A stretch of DNA of 64,000 nt from Bubalus kerabau (GCF_029407905.1 NC_073633.1:28410501-28474500); one strand, 5' to 3'. Shown: positions 23,500-36,324, counted from the first letter of the stretch. Translations and numbers: made by a program. Notes: a model not told the origin generated them from the letters alone.

Positions 23500-24440
23500 T
23501 CTCCAAGATGCCCATGAGTCAGAGAAGAATCCCCTGAACGGAAAGTGCTCCCTCCTCTCCTCAAGTTCTTTACCTGAACTAGCTCTGTTCATCCCCAAGA
23601 CTCAGTCAACATGTCTGGAGGAAACCTTATCTACGGCAGGTCTCAAATAATGTGTGGTTGAATGATAAGGTTATTATTACATATCCTCCCATCATAAAAT
23701 AACACATTTGTAAAAATACCCCCCCAAAAAATAAATAAATTACCATTACTTCTTTTTCACAGTTAAAGGTAGAGTTGACCTTACAACTAGAAAACTGGAC
23801 AAAATATATGAAACAAATTTTGGACCTTGTACATCAGGTAGCACAGAGATAAGGAAGACAGATGAGATGAGCACTATCGTTGCCCAGCGTACTTCATGGG
23901 GGCAGCTTCCAGGCACCAGTGCATGAGGGATTTACCAAAACTGTCCCAGTGTGGGATTGAGATGGAACCTAGAAATCTGTGGACCACTGTACAAGAGAGG
24001 AGGGATGTGGACAAAAAGAGAGAAAGGGAGAGACAAGGGCAAGGTGGTAGCATGAGGAGGGAGGAGATCCACGGTGAATCCTGGGCTGAGTGATAATCTG
24101 CAATAAAAGAGAGAAACCTCAGTGAGTTTGGTAAACCTCCCTGGAAAGATCTCCTCTGGGGCCCCTGGACCATACTTGGATGATAGCACTTGTGACATTC
24201 TTGTTGTAATTCAACTAAGTATTTTTTTTAGAAAGTCAGGTTCAGATGCTTAATATATTAACCAGGCTTGCTTCATTTCAAAGGCATGTGTGTGGTGTTT
24301 ATCAGGCTCCTGTTTATTTAATTAGAGATTCAGGAGTCGCAGTGGAAAGAGCTGTCTGCTCAGCGTCTATCAGCCTGTTTGTCTAGGTTCCTGTGCAATT
24401 ATTTTTGCAAGTGAGTGAACCCAGCAGAAGATATAACAAA
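23500..24440. other. 5' flank of V copy C
   Basis: Duplicated upstream flank, matching 5820-6750 and 11640-12590. No gene beyond the flank homology. Confidence 0.6.
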
Positions 24441-24789
24441 CTCATTTCATAGCTGCTTCTTTTCCTAGGATTTACTTTATGGAAAGTATGGTTGTATTAT
24501 GGCAAGAAGTCAAAACATTGTTCTTTACTGACATAAACCATTTTAAGGCATGAAGACTCTGTGGCTGCAGGCAGGTGTGAGGTTGCCTTACACGGGTTTT
24601 CAGGGCAGTGCTATCAATCCAGTAACAATGGCTATGACTTAGTCAGTTGAACTGACTAAGAACAATTTCAAGAACAATCTTCTTCAGATGTACCTTTCCA
24701 CCTACAGAGATTTTCTCACCAGTTAAAATGAACTCCTACTAAAATTAGAGCTATTTTTTAATGCACAGCTGTTTGCTGAGTTGTCATTT

Positions 24790-24912
24790 GTTTTGTTTAT
24801 GGCTGCCCTGGGTCTTAGCTTCAGCTTGTGAGATTTAGTTTTCTAACCAGGGACTGAACTTGGGACCCCTGCATTGGGAGTGCAGAGTCCTATCCCCTGG
24901 ACCAAAATTCCC
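24790..24912 (-). mobile_element. CHR-type SINE, unit C copy
   Basis: Same insertion as at 353-476, carried by the segmental duplication. Confidence 0.7.
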
Positions 24913-25053
24913 CCTAAAATTAGAGTCTTGAGTCAAGTTATCGTGCTGGTAGGACTCTCTGGCTCAGCAGATCACCTAGGTGCTCTGAAACTTTTGTGTA
25001 TGTTCAGGAATCCCTAGGCTCCAACATTCATGCTGGAAATTTAAAGAGTTCTC

Positions 25054-25186
25054 TGCTGCTGCTGCTGCTAAGTTGCTTCAGTCGTGTCTGACTCTGTGCG
25101 ACCCCATAGATGGTAGCCCACCAGGCTCCACCATCCCTGGGATTCTCCAGGCAAGAACACTGGAGTGGGTTGCCATTTCCTTCTCC
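25054..25186 (-). mobile_element. BOV-A2 SINE half, unit C only
   Basis: Antisense copy beginning with (TGC)n. Units 0, A and B have an empty site between AGAGTT and CTACAACG. Confidence 0.85.
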
Positions 25187-26701
25187 TACAACGTGTAAAC
25201 TGAAAACCAGACATGATTCCTATCTCAAATTGCTTTCAGTTGACTGAGGAGCAGGTAAGAAAAAAAAAAAATCCTCTGCCCTGTCTGTAGTCCCACTAGC
25301 CTGGACGCAGAGATGTGGAATGAGAGATCAGACCAGAAGTAGAGGGCTGATACAGTTACCACCAGGGAAATAAATCATGCTTGAATACTTTTTTTTCCAC
25401 TGTAAGATTTATTTTTGTTTTTTCATCTCCCTGTCCTTTTCTCTGGCCTGTTTATCAAGATGTTGAATCCCCAGTGCTCAGGTGGCCAAGACCCAGGGTA
25501 CAGGACTATAGGATGTTAGGGAGGAGGTCTGCACTGACCTTTAGGTAGGTGTCCTGACATCCACCCTGTTAAATGAGGATGGGGACTACATCCTCCAGGA
25601 CCATTAAAACTATTCTACTATTAAACTCTGTATTTTGATTGCTGTGTTTATACATTATGAGATGACAAATAATCAGTGTCTAGGCCACATCTCCCTGACT
25701 GGCTGGCAGTAAAACATATCTCTTTTCACACCTTCTGTGTCTCACTGTCCTTCCAGAAAGTCTGGTCCCTAAAGGCGTGGACAAGAGTTCAACCTGCAGA
25801 GATGCAGAGGGGATGCTCTGTGCAATGGGCATGATTGTTGCAGAGATGCAGAGCCCAAGTGGCTCCACATTCCCTGCTCATGAGCAGAGGAGTGGGGAGA
25901 TGTTCCTGCCTTGGGAGTGGGTGATATTTTCTCCTAGTTTCTTGGAGCAGGTGAAAAACTCACTCCACTCCAAAGATAGCTTATTGTAAGAGTACATAAA
26001 CACTTTTTCCATATATCAGAAATATGACTGACTGATGAATAAATTTCCCCTGAGGTGACGTTATTATTGGCAAAGAGAATATCCTGTACCCTGTTTGAAT
26101 ACAAACAATACACATCATGCCTGCAATATTTACCAACTGGACTGCTCTGACCCACAGGACCATTGACAGAAGGATTATCTTGTCAGAAAACTCTCCTCCT
26201 GGAACTTACCTAGGTAGCAGCATTGCTGTAGCAGCCATAGGGATGGAAAAGTCAAGGAAGAGAGAATAAAGCTCCTAGTCACTGAAGATGGAGTGTCAGC
26301 AGGTGCATCTCAGAAAGACATACAATCCTAGTCTGAATTATTAAAACCAGAGACTACCTTCCAGATCACACAGTCATCCATTAACAATGTTCCCGGGAGT
26401 TTTCATTAACAGGTTGTGAAATATTTCAGCATATATCAACTGAATTGTCACTGAAGAGTTAATGACACTTTAAGGGATTCTGTGTCTTTAGGGGGAATAC
26501 GAATGAGCTGAAAACAGGCATTTGTGGAGAAAAGCCCTTAGGTTCCTCTTGACACTGTCCCGCCCCAGATTCCTCTCTGTAGGGCAATCCAAGAACTCCA
26601 AGGTTCTTAGCTCTGAGCTTCAGAGCTGAAAGTACTTTGACGATGCCTCTAGCATAGAACTCTGGAGAGCTGCCCACAGCCTCACCCCATCTGTGCCCTT
26701 G

Positions 26702-26740
26702 GGTTTGTGTTCAGCTCCCCCTGCGGCCTCTCTCATTGTG
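26702..26740 (-). other. 23-RSS of TRAV18-like gene
   Basis: Heptamer CACAATG (26734-26740; one change from CACAGTG, with the critical CAC kept), 23-bp spacer and nonamer ACACAAACC (26702-26710). Confidence 0.85.
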
Positions 26741-27229
26741 TCACTCAGAGCGCAGCAGTACACAGCTAAGTCTGATGTTTGTCCAGAGGATTTCTGCAGG
26801 TGGAAGGAGCTGTCACTCGAGATATGAGTGGCTTCAAAACCTCTGCTGGCCACCTTCTGGTTTCCTAATAGGCTTTTCAGGAGCAGCTCAAGCTCTTTGT
26901 TTTGGTACTGGACATACCAGAGAAGAAAACCTGAATAGCTGGACTGGTAATTACACTTCAGAGTCAGAGATGCCTTCTCGGGGAGGATAACAACGCCTTC
27001 TGTCTGGGTCACCGAGTCTCCACTGGTCCCTCCTTAAAGAAAAAAATCACACACACACACACACAGTAAGACTTTGTTAAGTTGGCTAAGGAAGAGGGAC
27101 CATCTCCCGCTTGATAGAGGTTACATGACATCCTAAAACCAAGGAATAGAACATCTTATAAATTTTAAATAAATGTTACTCACGCATTATCAACAAGATC
27201 ACAAGTCCTAAGCACAAAGCAGACAGCAT
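26741..27229 (-). CDS. TRAV18: T-cell receptor alpha V gene, TRAV18-like
   Basis: The leader exon is 27184-27229 (starts MLSALCLGLVILLIM, donor GTGAGT) and the V exon is 26741-27032 (292 nt). The mature start GDSVTQTEG, the CDR1 region NYQSSYSGF and the motif KELELLLKS resemble human TRAV18 from memory, including the leader. The frame is open with Cys23 and Trp41. Tyr103 is replaced by cysteine, giving VYCCALS, so two cysteines stand side by side where one is normal. The RSS has one heptamer change. It is probably functional, but pairing of the extra cysteine is uncertain. It lies next to the TRAV18-related tandem array, whose members look like its derivatives. Confidence 0.88.
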
Positions 27230-27329
27230 AGCTGGCTCAGAAGCAGTGGAAGGCTGAATCTGGGGATACACGAAAGTTGAAAAAACTATTCCTCTAGTTT
27301 CTTGATCTTTTGTTGAAATCTTCAAGAAA

Positions 27330-28424
27330 ATCTTGGTTCATGTGTTATGCAAGACAAACTCTCCTACAAGATCATGCTGTAGGCTGAGCAAGAGAGAAAG
27401 GTTCTCAGAAATGAAAGATGAATTTATATCAAACCACCAAGGAAAGGGAGCAGCGCCCTCTGTCGTTCTCCCTCTGTTCCTGCAGTCTGCTGTACATCTT
27501 TTGGTATTTACCCTGAAAAGGAGCTCAAGCTGTAGGCATAGAAGGGAAATAGACATCTGGGATGAGCGCAGGGCTCAAGGAAGGAAGCACCAAATAATTT
27601 CTGCAGACTTCGCAATGGTGCCCGAAGCTGAGACAGTCGGTGATTCCTCTGTCTTTAAGATGCAGAGAAATACAGTTCTCTTAAGGCTTTCCAGGCCCAG
27701 CGTCTATTGTCTGATCACATTGAGCAATAAGCTCATTTAGGCAACTTAAGTTATATCTCTTCTTGTCATTTCCCTCACTGGTCCCTTAGAACCAGGGGAT
27801 GAGCTGTCTCTGCTTAGAATGTTCTTCCTTTCTGCCTAGAATCTTTGCCTAGGCAACTTTTTATTCCTTCTTTAAGAACCAATTTACATGCCAACTCCTT
27901 ATGAAAGTGCTGATCCAGTCCTTCAGGCTGAGTTAGGACCCACCTCTCTTCCCACCGTACCTTGTACACACATCTATCACTGTCATTTCTACACCATATT
28001 GGAATCATTTGTGTGTTGTTTTTCAAACTAGGTTTGATACACCTGAGATCAGGAACTTCATCTTATTAATCTCAGTGGCCAAATTCTCAAAATACACAGA
28101 ACACTAGTTCAGAGCAAACGGTTTAAAAATATTTGAAAAATGAATGAATAAGTGAAAGAGTGGACATGCCCAGGTGTACAATGATCTGTTTATGAAGGAT
28201 GGTCTCTACGAGAAATAGTTCTCAGGCCCGCGGTATGATGAGCGGCTTCCAGAGGCATGTCTAGGGTCTGAACACAGGAGCATTAGGTATTTCTCAAAAC
28301 TAAGGCACAGTTCTTCATATAAGAGACCACTCTCATACTGACTATTTTAAAAATATTATAGCACCTTTATTCATACAAAACTCACGTTAAGTATAAACCT
28401 CTTCGGTTCACAGTTCTAAATCAC
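27330..28424. other. Intergenic with L2-like remnant
   Basis: Upstream flank of the TRAV18-like gene. 27800-28130 resembles an L2 3' end (AGGCTGAGTTAGGACCCACC, GAGATCAGGAACTTCATC). No gene seen. Confidence 0.45.
27453..27465 (+). promoter_or_regulatory. Weak CTCF-like motif upstream of TRAV18-like gene
   Basis: GCGCCCTCTGTCG lies about 225 bp upstream of the leader ATG. It keeps the CGCCCTCTG part of the motif seen in the neighbouring copies but has TC for the GG that follows. Confidence 0.3.
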
Positions 28425-28730
28425 CAAAGTGAAAGTCGCTTAGTCGTGTCCAACTCTTTGCGACCCCATAAGCTATATGGGGCTCTCCAGGCCAGAATAC
28501 TGGAGTGGGTAGCCTTTCCCTTCTCCAGGGATTTTCCCAACCCAGGGTTCAAACCCAGATCTCCCGCTGTACAGACGGATTCTTTATCAGTTGAGCCACA
28601 AGCAAAGCTATAGAATATGGAGTGGTAACCTATCCCTTCTCCAGCGGATCTTCCCAATCTAGAAATCAAACCATGGTCTCCTGCAGTGCAGGTGGATTCT
28701 TTACCAACTGAGCTATCAGGGAAGCCCATG
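28425..28730 (-). mobile_element. Two adjacent Bov-tA-type SINEs
   Basis: Antisense copies at 28425-28612 and 28613-28730, the second lacking its 3' part. Confidence 0.85.
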
Positions 28731-28895
28731 CATATAAAATACAAAATTAATAAAATTCATATTAAAACATTAATTTGAGAAGTGATATTTTACTGAAACT
28801 AAAGAGGTGGTGAAATCTCATTAGAAGAAAACTATAGATTGTGTCATTCAATAATTCACCTGATTAAGATGATTTGGAGCTTAATGCACTATTGT

Positions 28896-29190
28896 CTGCT
28901 GCTGCTGCTGCTGCTGCGTCACTTCAGTCATGTTCAACTCTGTGCGACCCCATAGACGGCAGCCCACCAGGCTTCCCTCCATCCCCCCACCCCGTCCCTG
29001 GGATTCTCCAGGCAAGAGCACTGGAGTGGGTTGCCATTTCCTTTTCCAGTGCATGAAAGTGAAAAGTGAAAGTGAAGATGCTCAGTCGTGTCCAACTCTT
29101 AGCGATCCTGTGGGCCGCAGCCTACCAGGCTCCTCCATCCACGGGATTTTCCAGGCAAGAGTACTGGAGTGGGGTGCCATTGCCTTCTCT
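28896..29190 (-). mobile_element. BOV-A2 dimeric SINE
   Basis: Antisense dimer starting with (TGC)n; both halves have TGCGACCCCATAGA or TAGCGATCC type blocks joined by GTGAAAAGTGAAAGTGAA. Confidence 0.9.
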
Positions 29191-29468
29191 GCACTATTGT
29201 CTGAATTACTGTGATTAGTGATTTCCAGTATTTTTACTTCTATTCAAAAATATCTATTTAAGTCAGCATTATATAACTCTATTATTGAACAAAGCATCAA
29301 AAAATCAGCACTGAAAAAAATATTGTGAATTTACTGCTACTTTTTTCCACTGAATTGCATGTTGATACATTCAAACTTTTTAAATGTTTAAAAAATATTC
29401 TTAAAACTTTTATCCATTTAAAGACCTACAATGCTTTTATTTGTAAAGTGTCATTATTCCCTTTGACT

Positions 29469-29987
29469 TTCAGTTCAGTTCAGTCTCTCAGTCGTGTCTG
29501 ACTCTTTGCAACCCCATGAATCGCAGCACGCCAGGCCTTCCTGTCCATCACCAACTCCTGGGGTTCACTCAGACTCACGTCCATTGAGTCAGTGATGCCA
29601 TCCAGCCTCTGTCGTCCCCTTCTCCTCCTGCCCCCAATCCCCCCAAACCCAGCATCAGAGTCTTTTCCAATGAGTCAACTCTTCGCATGAGGTGGCCAAA
29701 GTACTGGAGTTTCAGCTTTAGCATCATTCCTTCCAAAGAAATCCCAGGGCTGATGTCCTTCAGACTGGACTGGTTGGGTCTCCTTGCAGTCCAAGGGACT
29801 CTCAAGAGTCTTCTCCAACACCACAGTTCAAAAGCATCAATTCTTTGGCACTCAACCTTCTTCACAGTCCAATTCTCACATCCATACATGACCACTGGAA
29901 AAACCATAGCCTTGACTTGAGGGACCTTTGTTGGCAAAGTAATGTCTCTGCTTTACAATATGCTATCTAGGTTGGTCATAACTTTTA
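29469..29987 (-). mobile_element. BovB LINE 3' fragment
   Basis: Antisense, from the tail TTCAGTTCAGTCTCTCAG to GGTTGGTCATAACTTTT. Confidence 0.9.
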
Positions 29988-29989
29988 AA

Positions 29990-30507
29990 AAATGACATAA
30001 CACAAAATCTTCAGAAAGACAGGGAATATTCTAAATTGGCCCAACAGATGATTAGAAATATTAGAAATATGATAGAAACTATTTAATTTGTTGTCATCAA
30101 ACAAAAAATCCAAATCAAAAAATTCTAATGTAATTCCTACACCCTGTAGGTTGGCAGACTTTTTGTCTATAAAGGGTCAAATAGTAAATAGTTTAGGTTT
30201 TGAAGTCTTACAGTCTCTGCTACAACTATGCTGGTATAGCACAAAGCATCCATGGTCAATGCATAAATAAATGAGCATGGCTGTTTTCCAATAAAACTTT
30301 ATTTATAAGCATAAGTATCAAGCTACTTTGCCCTGTGGCTATCCTTTGCCAATCCCCTCTATACTCCAAGAATTTATCCATAAACCTCTAAAGATTACTT
30401 TTTTCACTAAATATTATCATAGCTTTTTGAGGAGGCTTAACATAAAGATCACATTAATGAATAGAAATGAAGAAGGAAATTGAATGATGCTAATGCCAAA
30501 GATACTT
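29990..30507. other. Intergenic with unassigned old repeat
   Basis: 30145-30360 (TTGGCAGACTTTTTGTCTA, CCAATAAAACTTTATTTATA) resembles a common mammalian medium-reiterated repeat whose family I cannot name. No gene. Confidence 0.45.
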
Positions 30508-30705
30508 CCCAGGTGGCTCAGTGGTAAAGAATCCACCTGCCAATGTGGGAGATGTGGATTCGATCCCTGGGTCAGGAAGATCCCCTGGAGGAGGAAACGG
30601 CAACCCACTCCAGGATTCTCACCTGGAAATCCAATGGAGAGAGGAGGCTTTCAGGCTACAGTCCATGAGGTAACAAAGAGCTGGACATGACTTAGCAAAT
30701 AAACA
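30508..30705 (+). mobile_element. Bov-tA SINE
   Basis: Sense copy ending GACATGACTTAGCAAATAAA. Confidence 0.9.
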
Positions 30706-30709
30706 ACAA

Positions 30710-31445
30710 CAGCAAATGCCTCAGATACACTGATGCTGAGTTTTCAAGAATTAAAAACACAGTTATGGACACTATCATCAAGGAGATCACAGAGTAGGAT
30801 TGAAAATAGACCTTAAACAAATAATGAAAGAAATAAAAATAAATTACAAACCTGAAAATGCAGAGGCCTATAATTCTAAAAGTACCCACTAAGCTTTCCT
30901 TAGCTACTGACTCTTGGACAAGTATACAAGAATGAGTAGGCATTTACTATTTTTTTTTAACTCTTTTGAAGCAAGGAAAAGAATTTTAGGAAAAGAAAAA
31001 AATAAAATCAACTAAAATATCTATATGAATGGGTTATATAAGAGGAAAATAGTGCCTTTGACATACTCAGTATTGTTGAAGAGAGAGGGAGAGACAGAGA
31101 TGGAGAGATTAGGGACACGTAATGAAATGAAGTTGGAGAGGCAGCTCTTCTTTGTCCTAAGAGCAAATGGGGATCCAGGTGACTGACATGCTAACATCTG
31201 CACTCTGGCAAAATCGCTCTCACTATGGAAAAGGGACTACATGGAAGAGTGATGGGGTGTGTCAAGTGTTGAGCAAGAGACTGAGATGGATTTTTAATGA
31301 GGATTGTGGAGGTGAATTGAGTTGTGGGGATTGTGACATCTTCTAGAGGACTTTTAGGAAGCAAAGTCAACAGAACTGGGAAGTAGACTGAATACAGTAT
31401 ATCAAAAATGAATATCACTAAACAAACAAACAAACAAAATACATG
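30710..31445. other. Intergenic, nothing recognised
   Basis: AT-rich. Only a short AAAC run at about 31425-31438 stands out. Confidence 0.5.
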
Positions 31446-31732
31446 AGCCTTGCTGCTGCTACTGCTGCTGCTAAGTCGCTTCAGTTGTGTCTGACTCTGT
31501 GCGACCCCATAGATGACAGCCCACCAGGCTCCCCCGTCCCTGGGATTCTCCAGGCAAGAACACTGGAGTGGGTTGCCATTTCCCTCTCCAATGCATGAAA
31601 GTGAAAAGTCAAAGTGAAGTCGCTCAGTAGTGTCCGACTCTTAGCGACCCCACGGACTGCAACCTACCAGGCTCCTCTGTCCATGGGATTTTCCAGGCAA
31701 GAGTACTGGAGTGGGTTGCCATAGCCTTTTCC
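31446..31732 (-). mobile_element. BOV-A2 dimeric SINE
   Basis: Antisense dimer with (CTG)n start and two GCAAGA(A/G) ACTGGAGTGGGTTGCC blocks. Confidence 0.9.
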
Positions 31733-31739
31733 AAAATAA

Positions 31740-33505
31740 ATTCTAAATATAGATAATTAATATTTTTGAGTAATAGCTATTTTTTTTATAAATTTAGGAT
31801 GGTCATGAATTTTCTAAGCATGAAAGTCAGAAAGAGTATAGGAAAATATTAGCAGATCAGACTTCACAGAAATTTAAGCTTCTGTATAGGTTTGTTAATG
31901 AAATGCTTAAATATTACCATACCGAGTTATTTTCCATTCATCATCATTGATTCTGACCTTCCTCACACCAGGAATGGACCTTTAGAATTTTAGATCTACA
32001 GTCTTTTTTTAAATAGTTCATTAACAAAGTAACAATCATTTGAACCAAAAAGAAGGCAATTCTAGAAAGAGGATAGATTTAAAATGTTCCTGATCCCCTG
32101 TGTTTAGCCAAGGAGCTTTCTGTTGAAGTCAGCAAACGCTGTGCCAACAGAGCTCGAGTGAGTTATTCCATTGGGGCTCATAATAAATCTAGCGTCAATA
32201 GCAAGGAACTCCAGGATAAAGACCAGAAAACTATAGGTTGTGAAGAAAGCTTTGCATGCAGAGATCAGTGGACCTCTAAGGAAGCTAGTTCTTTTGAGAA
32301 AGTCTTTTCTCTAGCCCCCAAATAGCTGAGAAGAAAGCAGCAGGCTGAGTGCCATCTGTCCTAAATGGAGAGGAGTACAAGGAGATTGGAGAGCAAAGAC
32401 ACGTTTTTCTAGTTTTTCAGCAAGGTACTGGCATTGCTGCTGAGACCAGTGCCCTACTGCCTAAGACACTGCTGATCACAGGTGCAGAAATATCTAGGCT
32501 TTTCACTCTCACAGCATTGCCTCCACTTAAAGTGCCCCAGCAATCACACATGTCAGAAAGGAGTAAAAAAAGGGAAAGGATACTTCAGAGAAAAATAAGG
32601 GCTTCATCTGGGGAAAATAAAGTCTGAAAAAATGATCAGGGTCAGTGACCCAATTTCCCTAGCCAAGAATCATCAGTACACAAAGTTTTCAATGATTGAG
32701 AATTCATTTACAAGGAAGCTCTCACAAAGAAGGAGTATCTCACTGAATGCATTGCTTATTGAATTGCTATTGAATCCTCTTGAGGGAACAAATATAATTA
32801 AATAAAATTAGGAGAATTATGTAAACCTCAGACATAATTATCATGAGAAAATACAGTGTCTCCAACAAGATTTTGACTGATGGAAGAGAAGCAGGACATG
32901 TACATGATGGCCACCTGACTTCAATTCCACCTCTCTTCTGCTCCTCTCCAGCACTTTCCCCACTCACCTTGCAAGTACATCACACTGATTCTGCTCTGTA
33001 ACTATGAAGTAGGGGCCACAATTCAAGTAGCTGTCTCCTATTTCTTTCTCCCCAGTCTCTCTTTTCTTTTCTCTCTTTTCTGTGCACTACTTCGCTTCTA
33101 TTTCATCTTCTCATCTCCTTTTTTCTTTTCTTGTCTCTGAGAGAAATGGAGGTGTAATAGAAGGTAGAAATCATTGGAATAATTGTGAAATGACAGTAAG
33201 GCTCATATTTTAGAATTTTTAGTCATGAGTATCAAAACTAGATAGGTAATGCATGTGATTTCTTCTTGAACTTTTAGTTTTACCATGGCCCTAATTGGAT
33301 GCTCAGTTCTGCTGGGGAATCATCTCTTTACACCACTCAAAGCAACAGATCTTCCTCACAGATGAGTATGTGGAGATGCCCCAGTTCCCCATCTGACTAG
33401 TTCAGATGTTTTCCTAACTGCCAGAAACCCTAATTTAAATGTTCACCAAGGTTCTTCTCAAACGTTGAGAAAAAATTTTGTCATTTGGAGTAGTTTAGAG
33501 TGCCC
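31740..33505. other. Intergenic, nothing recognised
   Basis: No V-gene, RNA-gene or repeat signature I can name. A CT-rich stretch lies at about 33040-33140. The 92-codon open frame at 32349-32627 has no recognisable homology. Confidence 0.5.
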
Positions 33506-33507
33506 CT

Positions 33508-33643
33508 TGGAGAAGGCAATGGCACCCCACTCCAGTAGTCTTGCCTGCAGAATCCAATGGATGGAGGAGCCTGGTAGGCTGCAGTCCGTGGGGTCGCTGG
33601 GAGTTGGACACGACTGAAGTGACTTAGCAGCAGCAGCAGCAGC
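33508..33643 (+). mobile_element. BOV-A2 SINE half
   Basis: Sense copy ending in (AGC)n. Confidence 0.88.
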
Positions 33644-33717
33644 CCTCCATTCTCTCCTGAGGACCATCTACAAATTATCAGGAACAAAAGACCTGTCGGC
33701 TTAGGTGGGGATTTTTT

Positions 33718-33770
33718 TATTTTATTTTATTTTATTTATTTTATTTTTAAACTTTACATAATTGTATTAG
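33718..33770 (-). mobile_element. Minimal L1 3' tail with 17-bp target-site duplication
   Basis: About 53 bp of T-rich antisense L1 tail flanked by TTAGGTGGGGATTTTTT at 33701-33717 and 33771-33787. Confidence 0.8.
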
Positions 33771-33789
33771 TTAGGTGGGGATTTTTTAA

Positions 33790-34900
33790 GTAAACTTATT
33801 CCTTCTTCAAAATGTCAGTTAATGGAAACTACTATCTTAAACTATTTTGTCAAATGGCATTTTCAAAGTTGAATGAGATTTTTCCAATCTATTTCAAAAT
33901 AAGTCCACAACAAATTTTCAAAGTTTTTCTATGAGTGAGATATTTTTCTAAGTCTTTAAAACTTAAAAACTGAATTCAGCTTTGTCTACTTACAAGACGT
34001 TGCAGTATAATAGGAAAGACAAGGACATGTGTGTATGTGTGTGTGTTCATATACAAAGTGGCACATGAGATAGTACAAAATGAATCCATAAATAAGGAGA
34101 CATTTCTTATAACAGAGAACAGTCAGACAAAAAATTAATGAGAACAAAATCGCTTTGTCTTTTTCCTGGAAATGATAGAAAAGAATGTTATCAGAGGTTA
34201 TGTAGAGATATTGGGTTGGGAGTAGACTAAAGACTAGAGACACTTTCTATATGAAAATAAGAGTAAGAGATGGACAGATCGGTGGAAGTAATTTGGGAGA
34301 TATGAGGTAAAGTGTTCTATTCTATTATGCATTTCAAAATTTTAAAGGACATATGAATATATTATTAACCTATCTCTCCTTTCTATATGTAATAGTAGGC
34401 AGTTTGCAACTTGAGTTATGGAACTCAGTTATACATCCTGATGATCTATTGATGCTAACACCCTGCTTCATAATAATTAAGTCCCCTTTATATGAACCTT
34501 CAAGTTTCAAACTTTCAAAGAAGCAAACATGCATTCTCATGCCCAGTCACTTAAGTCAGTTCACATATCTGGTGTAATCTTCAAGGTACTGTAATTTTAT
34601 TTTGTTTTCTTTATTTTTGTATTTGTCTTTTATGTATTATTTGTGTAAAAAATATTGTAAACCTATTACAGTACAGTACTATATAATCGATTGCTTAGTT
34701 GGACAAAGCTAGCTTTGTTGGACTTAAAAACAAATTGGAGTTGTGCACACGCTCTCAGAATGGAACTCATTTGTATGTAGGGGGATTAATGTAGAATAGA
34801 TTTGCAATACAGCTTTTGAATTCATTTTATGAGAAGCACTTTGTATTTCTTTTTTCCAACCATTACCACCCTCAAGTGCCACAATAAATGTTTCAAGCTT
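33790..34900. other. Intergenic with possible DNA-transposon remnant
   Basis: 34570-34790 (TTAGTTGGACAAAGCTAGCTT, GAACTCATTTGTATGTAGGG) resembles a Tigger/pogo-type end. The rest is unrecognised. Confidence 0.35.
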
Positions 34901-35940
34901 GTCTCCTGAGCAGAGGCCAGATTGAAGTGAAAGAATAAGCTAGGTGGCTACCTGCAGGGAAAGCACTCAAGGTACAGGAAGAAGAGCTGCAGAGACCCCA
35001 GGGCAGGAAAGCAATCGCCATGTCAGAGCAACATCAAATGTGGTGAAGGTGGAGAGAGTAAAGAGGAGACAGTGACTCATGTCAGAGAGGGGGCAAGCAA
35101 CCAGATGGAGTAGTCCTACAGGTTGTAGTAAGAATCTGCTTTTCATCTCAGTGAGATGAAAAACCACTGGAGAGTTGTGAGCACGGAAGCCACATGTTCT
35201 GAGTTATGTTCTCCAAAGCTCACTCCACTGGGTGGAGACCAGACTGAAGAGGGGCAAGAAGGAAAGAAGAGAGATCAGGTAAGGTTATTATTGCCACCCC
35301 CAGGCAAGAGATGAGAGTGGCTTGGATCAGGTAAGAGCAGAGTTGGAAGTGAAAAGTGATCAATTCTGGGCCTGCTCTGAAGAAAGAGCTAATTGACTTT
35401 CCTAACAGATCAAATGGCAATATGAGAAAAATTGAGGAGATAAGGGCAACTTCAAGGTTTCTGACCAGGTGATTAGAGAATTTCATAGACAGAGCTGCCT
35501 TTTGCCTAAGTGAGGATGAATTCACAAAAAGCAGCTGGGAGGTATGGAGGGTGAAGTTGCTGGAGTGGTGGAAATCAGGAGATCACCTAGAGATATACCA
35601 AGAAGATGCCCCAATGGGGATGCCAGATAGATCATTTAATATACAAGCTCAGAAATCAGAGGAGCCAGGTGGGTTTCAGATATAAATGCTGATATTTAAA
35701 TAGTTTTTAAAGCCAAGAGACTGGATACAATTAGCTGGAAATAAATTGTTGGTAGAAAGTAAAGAGTTCTAAGAATAAATTCTTGAGGCATTCCAATGTT
35801 GAGAGATCAGGGGGATGAAGCAAAAACCCTCAAAGGAGACTCAGAAGGAGCAACTGATAACAGGAAGAGAACCAAGAAAGTGCTCGGTCTCTAAATCTAA
35901 ATAAAGAATTTCAAGAAGGGAGCATTCTATAATCTCAAAT
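34900..35940 (+). repeat. Old dispersed mammalian repeat, family not assigned
   Basis: Decayed sequence with blocks AGTTGTGAGCACGGAAGCCACATG, AGAGATGAGAGTGGCTTGG and CTTGAGGCATTCCAATGTTGAG. I recognise the type as a common interspersed repeat but cannot name its family. It has no coding potential. Confidence 0.4.
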
Positions 35941-35944
35941 GTCA

Positions 35945-36320
35945 TCATTATTTGCTATGAAATTCATATGTTGAAACTCTAATCCCCCAATGTCATTGCA
36001 TTTGAAGGTGGGGTCTTTGAGAGGCAATTAGGGTGGAACCCTCCCTATGGGATTTGTGCCTTTATAAGAGATGCAAGACAGGCTGTTTCTCTCTTACTCT
36101 CCATGTGAAGCTACAATGAGAAGTGAGCAGTCTGTAAACCAGAGAAGGGATCTCACCAGAAACTCACCATGCTGGCACCCTGACCTCAGACATCCAGCCT
36201 CCAGAATGGTGAGAAACAAATAAATCCATGTTGTTTATAATCCACCTGGTCTATTGTACTTTGGTCCAAACAAAGACACTGCTTCAAGTAGTTAAAATAC
36301 TAGCTGGAACAATAAATGCA
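35945..36320 (+). mobile_element. MaLR-type (MLT1/MST-like) solo LTR remnant
   Basis: Diverged LTR with AAATTCATATGTTGAAACTC near the left end, GGTGGGGTCTTTGAGAGG, TTATAAGAGATGC, ATGCTGGCACCCTGA and CAGCCTCCAGAATGGTGAGA blocks. Non-coding, a solo LTR of an ancient endogenous element. Confidence 0.7.
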
Positions 36321-36324
36321 TGTA

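Larger units (their letters stand above)
21114..27330. repeat. Segmental duplication units C and D
   Basis: Unit C (21114-26040) holds V copy C, and its 5' flank passes directly into the 3' flank of the TRAV18-like gene (26040-27330). The expected distal 5' segment is absent upstream of the TRAV18-like gene. Unit C has its own BOV-A2 insertion at 25.05 kb. Confidence 0.8.
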
